Part shown: piece by piece, positions 32,001 through 36,271 of the stretch
How the letters are laid out: each line of letters starts with the position of its first letter
Position numbering within the stretch: position 1 is the first letter of the stretch
The notes under the pieces: generated by a model
Database searches by the model: none
Told to the model about the DNA's origin: nothing
What the model saw: the letters and a program-made list of their open reading frames with translations, nothing else
From: Phoronis ovalis
Lineage: Eukaryota; Phoronida; Phoronidae
Reading direction: 5' to 3'
NCBI GenBank assembly: GCA_028565635.1
Contig: JAOXYB010016409.1
Coordinates: 1-36,271, forward strand
Length of the DNA: 36,271 nucleotides
Made by a program: the position numbers and the translations under genes

Positions 32001-35000
32001 AATCTAAATGCACGGTCATCTAGCTACTAACTAAGCTACTAACTAAGCTACTAACTAACCATCATCATCAGTGGTGTCTGTAGGTTGCACTTTCATTGTA
32101 AAAACTCTTCTGATACGGCAGTTCGCTGACACAGTTACACTTTCGATAGCACGATATGTTTGGCCTTTCCACGAGTCACCGACCAATGAAACCATGTCCA
32201 TACACAGATTCAACCACTGTAACAATAGCAGACATTTTAAATCATTTTTAATGTATTTTGGACATGATTGTGAAGTGGAAAATAAAAACTCATTTACCAT
32301 TTTCGTAAATTTCTGATATTTGAGATATTTTATTGTTAGAAAACAAGATTTAAATCATTATTAAAATATAAATTTACAATTCAAAAAATGTTCACTAATT
32401 TCGATTTTGAAAGGAATCTTTAAATGCAAGGAATTATTTTGAAAAATAATCAGGAAAATTCAGTGCTTACCAATTCGTTTAAAGCCATAAATACAGAGAC
32501 AATACATGTGCATATTTGTTTCATTATTTTCTGTGTTTAAAAGACACTTCAATGTTATATCAAAATATACACCACAGCTTCGTGCCCATATCTCTGCCAG
32601 ATCATAAATGTATGTCATTTTTTGGCCCAATCTCTCAATGGCAAAAAATTTACTAAAACAATTATAATATCCAACCTAGTCATCAAGGTTCATCCAAATC
32701 CTTTTTGAGATATCCTGCTAACAGACACAGAGAGACACTGAGAGACAGACAGACAGTGGTGAATTTATAATCTCCGTACCACCGCTAGAGGTAATAACCA
32801 TGATAGCATACACAAGACATTGTAGTTAGATGTTTTTACTTACAATAGCTCTCCTAAGTACAGACAGTGGTATTTTGGCATGGAGCGGAGTGATACCAAT
32901 TTCTTTCACAGCTGAGGAAAACAAAAGCCTTCGTTTATTGTTGCCAAGATCAGTAACTCTACAAAATTTAAAAGTAGTATTAAACAACAGATAAATCAAA
33001 CAAGACTAAATTAAATTTTCTTTGGGAATTGCTCCAGCCTGTTGTAAAATCTGGTTTTCTAAAGCAATCTATTATTTATTGATTATATTTCATAAATTAT
33101 TCTGTTCTTGTATTGTATGCATATCTATGGTTGTCTTTTATTCTCAGTACTGTTCTTTATTTTTTAATATTTTATGCATTTTTGTCTGTTACAATACAGC
33201 CTCATTAAAGTTATTATAGAGCAATAGGCTATATACCAGGGGTACTCATGTTATTGAGTGGGGTCTGAGATCTGAGAAAAAATTTTGAATCTGGCTTGTA
33301 TATATTTTACTTTTTTGAATTGCTACTATTCACAAATTCAAATATATGGTATGCTACCCACAGCTTGCTGCAAACATTTAGATTGCTACCAGGTAATTTT
33401 CAAAAATTTTGGATCGCATCCATGCTACTTTTCAAAATTTTGGATTGCTTCCTTTTTTACTTTTTTTGGTTTGTATTAGTCAGTTGGAGCAAGAATGCTT
33501 TGCTACTCAAATATTTTTTTTTTTAATTTTGGGTTGTTTCATTGGGTATCGCGGCACATCCCTATATTAAGAAAAACATGAGTGTCCGCCAGGCAATACA
33601 ATTGTTATTATAGTTAGTAATTATTATGATTGTAAGTGTTTTTACTGCAAAAGATGAAATCTGCAACTATTCTACTGCAAGAACACATTCATCTAAAAAA
33701 CAGGTTACATTGAGATTAACTTTATTCTCTTAGATATTACAAATAAACATTTAAAATCATTATTATAAGAGAATGTTTCATTTTTTAAGAACTTTTAAGT
33801 TTAAAAACATAACACTTTGATACATACCCCAGCTCTATAGACACATCCTGTCCTTTAGGGACAAATATTTGTATAATCAGAAATCTCTGTACCAGTGTCA
33901 CTTCAAAATAAAAACAAAAAATAGAATGAACAGGTTTTACTGTTAACATTAATTATTAAATACTCCAGGTATGCATGTTGGGTAAATATGAAACAATATA
34001 TGTACCTTTGGAACTAATGCTATAATTATGGGACTGAGATATAAATTGTTGTATAACAAATGTATGCAAAATATGTGTAAAGTATATAATTATGAACTAT
34101 AATATGTAACAGCATAAACATAAAGTAGAACTGAACAAACATTGGTAGAATGACTAGTTAGATTTAGTATTCACTAAAAATAAATCATTTTAGTCAATTT
34201 TAAGTAGACTATTTTGATGACAAAATTTATGATACAAATGACTCCATGAGATGCAATCCTAAATAGACAAACTACGATCTCAAAGAAAGATGTAACTTAC
34301 ATGATGTTCTCGAATCTTTAGGCAGTTGCATCTTTGTTGTAGTGCTGGAACCTTCCAATGTGTACACATAACTCTTGACATCTTTATCATAAACCTAGTA
34401 TTATACAAAAAAATAGCATCTTCAGTGACAGAAATGTATACAAAGGTCTTACTAGAAAATATCAGTCATTCTATGATAAAAGGTTATCATCTAGAATACA
34501 AGAAAGTTAACCTTGATATATACCAGTTGAGAATGTTGCCAGTTATACAACAACAATGAACTATAGTAACTATATAGTAGCTTTTATAAAAGAAAAAATG
34601 TTTGCATTCTGACACTATTTTTTAATACAGCTGAAGCTTTTGTTTTACAGGATTTATCATGCTTACCCCTGTTCCGGGATGGAGGCCATTAAATATATTA
34701 TGAATACTGGGGTGTGCTGTTTGGGCTGCACATCCCAGTCTAAAAATGTGGTCAGTGCACCCTCCCTGCTTTGGGCCTGTTCACTCTGAATCATATGTCA
34801 ACTCATTAGGGAGCATACAGACATGGTTGCCTGAATGGTAAACAATTAAATAGAAAAACTATAACCCCCAAAATATGAAGCATAGACAATCTGTGTAAAC
34901 TTTTAGTTTCAATCACATATTATGGCTGGGTGAATCTAGTTTAGACTTGCTGTCTAACAAGCCACCATATAAAAAACATTATGAATGCTGACAAAATGTT

Positions 35001-35999
35001 AACTGCTTACCTTTCTAACACCTGATCCACCACTCAATTTCCAGTTTGAAGCTGGATCTTTACCCTGAGCACTAAAGATCTCGAAATAAGGCCCACCCTG
35101 TAATATAAAACAAGCAGTACACATATAAGTGAATAGTGTATCTAACTTTGTAGAAGTTGACACTCACTGAGTAAGAGACGAAATTATGTTTAGTATCAAC
35201 TCTTGAGATATAAATGGTTTGTATAACAAATAACTAATTTTAAATCAATCAGAATCTGTCTCTGGGAATAGAATAAGACAACATTTCGGGATGTGATCTC
35301 TTTCACTGGGACTATGCAGTTGTTGTGTATATACTAAAGGTTAACTGCATCATTACTATACATTACTCATAAATGCATATGAAATCCATAGTGCTCACTA
35401 AAAAAACTATTTTCTCATCTCAGACTTAGACAGCCATGATTTTACAACAGATATTGTCTTTGCAGCTAAGTGATTACGCATATTGCTCAAACATGAATGA
35501 AAGTCTAAACTTTAGATGTGATTTACACACCATAGCTATGTCCTTTAAACTATACTTGATATTGCTTTCCTCTATTGTCAGGTGGACAATACGCAGTACT
35601 ATGCTTAATTCAGGCTTAAAATTCCACCATGCATATCATGTTGGTTAGTACGATGTTTAATAATAACTTTACCAAGTATACTCATAGAACCAGATGCTGC
35701 ATGCTATAATCTCACTTTTGCAATAGGCTTATGATTAATAATACAACAATTTACCTTTATACATAGAGATATACTTTAAATATATTTACTTTGCAATTCA
35801 ATTGCATTACAAACGTATTATACTATTAATTATATGTATTTATAAACTAATTATGGCCTGGGAATTTAGAATGTGATATGCAATAAAAACAGTATTTGCA
35901 GTATAATCCAGATGAAGTATGTATGTACTTAATTATTTGTAGTACCTTATGTTCGATAATCGAAAGGCATGGACTTACCTGAAACTCGTTTTTGAACAT
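26077..35999 (-). CDS. CFAP20DC: CFAP20 domain-containing protein (CFAP20DC/C3orf67 orthologue), complete
   Basis: Eighteen minus-strand exons join in frame to 1,014 residues: 35999-35979, 35097-35011, 34394-34301, 33900-33828, 32958-32844, 32216-32060, 31670-31491, 31312-31148, 31009-30869, 30699-30538, 30297-29926, 29720-29606, 29123-29012, 28760-28107, 27901-27665, 27320-27229, 26775-26660 and 26228-26077 (stop TAG). Residues 1-182 form the CFAP20 (DUF667) domain, from [20 protein letters not shown] to the diagnostic [13 protein letters not shown]. The rest is long, polar, rich in Ser, Asp and Arg, and probably disordered. Conserved islands include [38 protein letters not shown] and [15 protein letters not shown]. 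The chain ends [16 protein letters not shown]...CKYYELV. CFAP20 itself is a microtubule inner protein of axonemal doublets and centrioles; by homology this protein is expected in cilia, but its own job is poorly known. The donor at 30537 (GTTATC) is weak; all phases fit. Confidence 0.95.
32023..32058. repeat. three exact 12-base tandem repeats at a splice donor
   Basis: GCTACTAACTAA occurs three times head to tail. On the minus strand the array begins inside the splice donor after CFAP20DC exon 6 (GTTAGT at 32059-32054), so that near-copies of the donor (GTTAGT) recur every 12 bases into the intron. Confidence 0.85.
32640..32800 (+). repeat. likely interspersed repeat tail with GACA microsatellite
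   Basis: In a CFAP20DC intron the sequence AAGGTTCATCCAAATCC is followed by TTTTTGAGATATCCTGCTAA and then CAGACACAGAGAGACAC running into a (GACA)n tract. This wording is characteristic of the 3' tails of widespread invertebrate non-LTR or SINE-like repeats. The 5' end was not found. Confidence 0.45.
33238..33592. repeat. possible inverted-end element in CFAP20DC intron 4
   Basis: GGGGTACTCATGTTATTGAG on the left is roughly mirrored by AAAAACATGAGTGTCCGCC on the right (shared core ACTCATGTT). Inside, a short unit repeats two to three times (TTTTCAAAATTTTGGATTGC and similar). Target duplication is not clear. Confidence 0.35.
34650..34800. repeat. GC-rich segment with a hairpin in CFAP20DC intron 2
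   Basis: Unlike the AT-rich intron around it, this stretch contains an inverted repeat (CTGGGGTGTGC near 34708, GCACATCCCAG near 34728) closing a 7-base loop, and blocks such as CACCCTCCCTGCTTTGGGCC. It is not coding in any frame that I trust. It may be an inserted repeat or a structured RNA; I cannot assign it. Confidence 0.3.
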
Positions 36000-36230
36000 T
36001 CCTTAGGTTACGTTTAAAGGTTTAAACCAGTAAAATCACGATGACACAAAAACGACGACGGAATGTTTTAAATTTAAGTAGGGTATCTCGCCATTTCTGA
36101 CAACGTGCATACCAAATTTACAAGCGATGATTGTCATATAAAGTTGCAGATGTGAATTCAAGCCATATCACCATCTCAGAAAACTGACATAAATCTTTAT
36201 TTTGATTTGCTGCCAAAACAGTTTATTTAT

Positions 36231-36255
36231 CCGCCATATTGTTGCTACAAGCAAA
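36231..36255 (-). promoter_or_regulatory. CFAP20DC promoter region: YY1-like site and imperfect X-box
   Basis: About 240 bases before the start codon the minus strand reads CAATATGGCGG (36241-36231), a good match to the YY1 site often found just after transcription starts. Directly beside it, GTTGCTACAAGCAAAC (36241 onward) resembles an X-box, with a 3-base spacer and one mismatch. Together these suggest a TATA-less start near the right edge of the window and RFX control as for other ciliary genes. The window ends about 15 bases beyond. Confidence 0.4.
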
Positions 36256-36271
36256 CAAAGCTAGCACATAC

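Noticed and set aside
1-36271. CRISPR arrays, operons, rRNA genes or phage genes
   Set aside because: None seen; spliced genes and repeat types show this is animal nuclear DNA.

Overview
The window looks like nuclear DNA from an AT-rich invertebrate, most likely a mollusc and probably a bivalve. Genes are split by GT-AG introns, exons are short and separated by long AT-rich introns, and non-autonomous DNA transposons and tandem repeats are scattered between them. There is no sign of bacterial gene layout. The taxonomic guess rests on style and on the two recognisable proteins, not on a search.

Layout: (1) 1-4500, + strand: the 3' end of a BK-type (slowpoke) calcium- and voltage-gated potassium channel gene, with the last three coding exons (336-530, 780-950, 2834-2956) and a long 3' UTR. 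(2) 4980-8435: mostly non-coding, with one unexplained 109-codon open stretch and one copy of a G-rich mobile element. (3) 8436-11252, - strand: a complete three-exon gene for a 422-residue secreted protein of unknown family. It has a signal peptide, scattered Trp-Gly motifs and one compact six-cysteine segment, and a TATA-like promoter. (4) 11253-26076: about 15 kb that looks empty at first sight. It holds several exon chains on the + strand that fit GT-AG rules and keep phase: candidate X, ending in a stop followed by AATAAA; candidate Y, with an RFX-type X-box about 1.4 kb upstream; and candidate Z, spanning a sequence gap. It also holds at least four repeat families, a tRNA-Ser-like sequence, an artefactual assembly gap and a tandem array carrying five X-box-like palindromes. 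(5) 26077-36271, - strand: a complete 18-exon gene for the 1,014-residue orthologue of CFAP20DC (C3orf67), with its promoter at the right edge.

The genes do not form an operon or pathway. The one theme linking several features is cilia: CFAP20DC contains a CFAP20 (DUF667) domain, its promoter has an imperfect X-box, an isolated good X-box lies at 15806-15819 upstream of candidate Y, and a five-copy X-box palindrome array lies 1.8-2.5 kb beyond the CFAP20DC stop codon. Functions of X, Y and Z are unknown; they are gene models made by eye.
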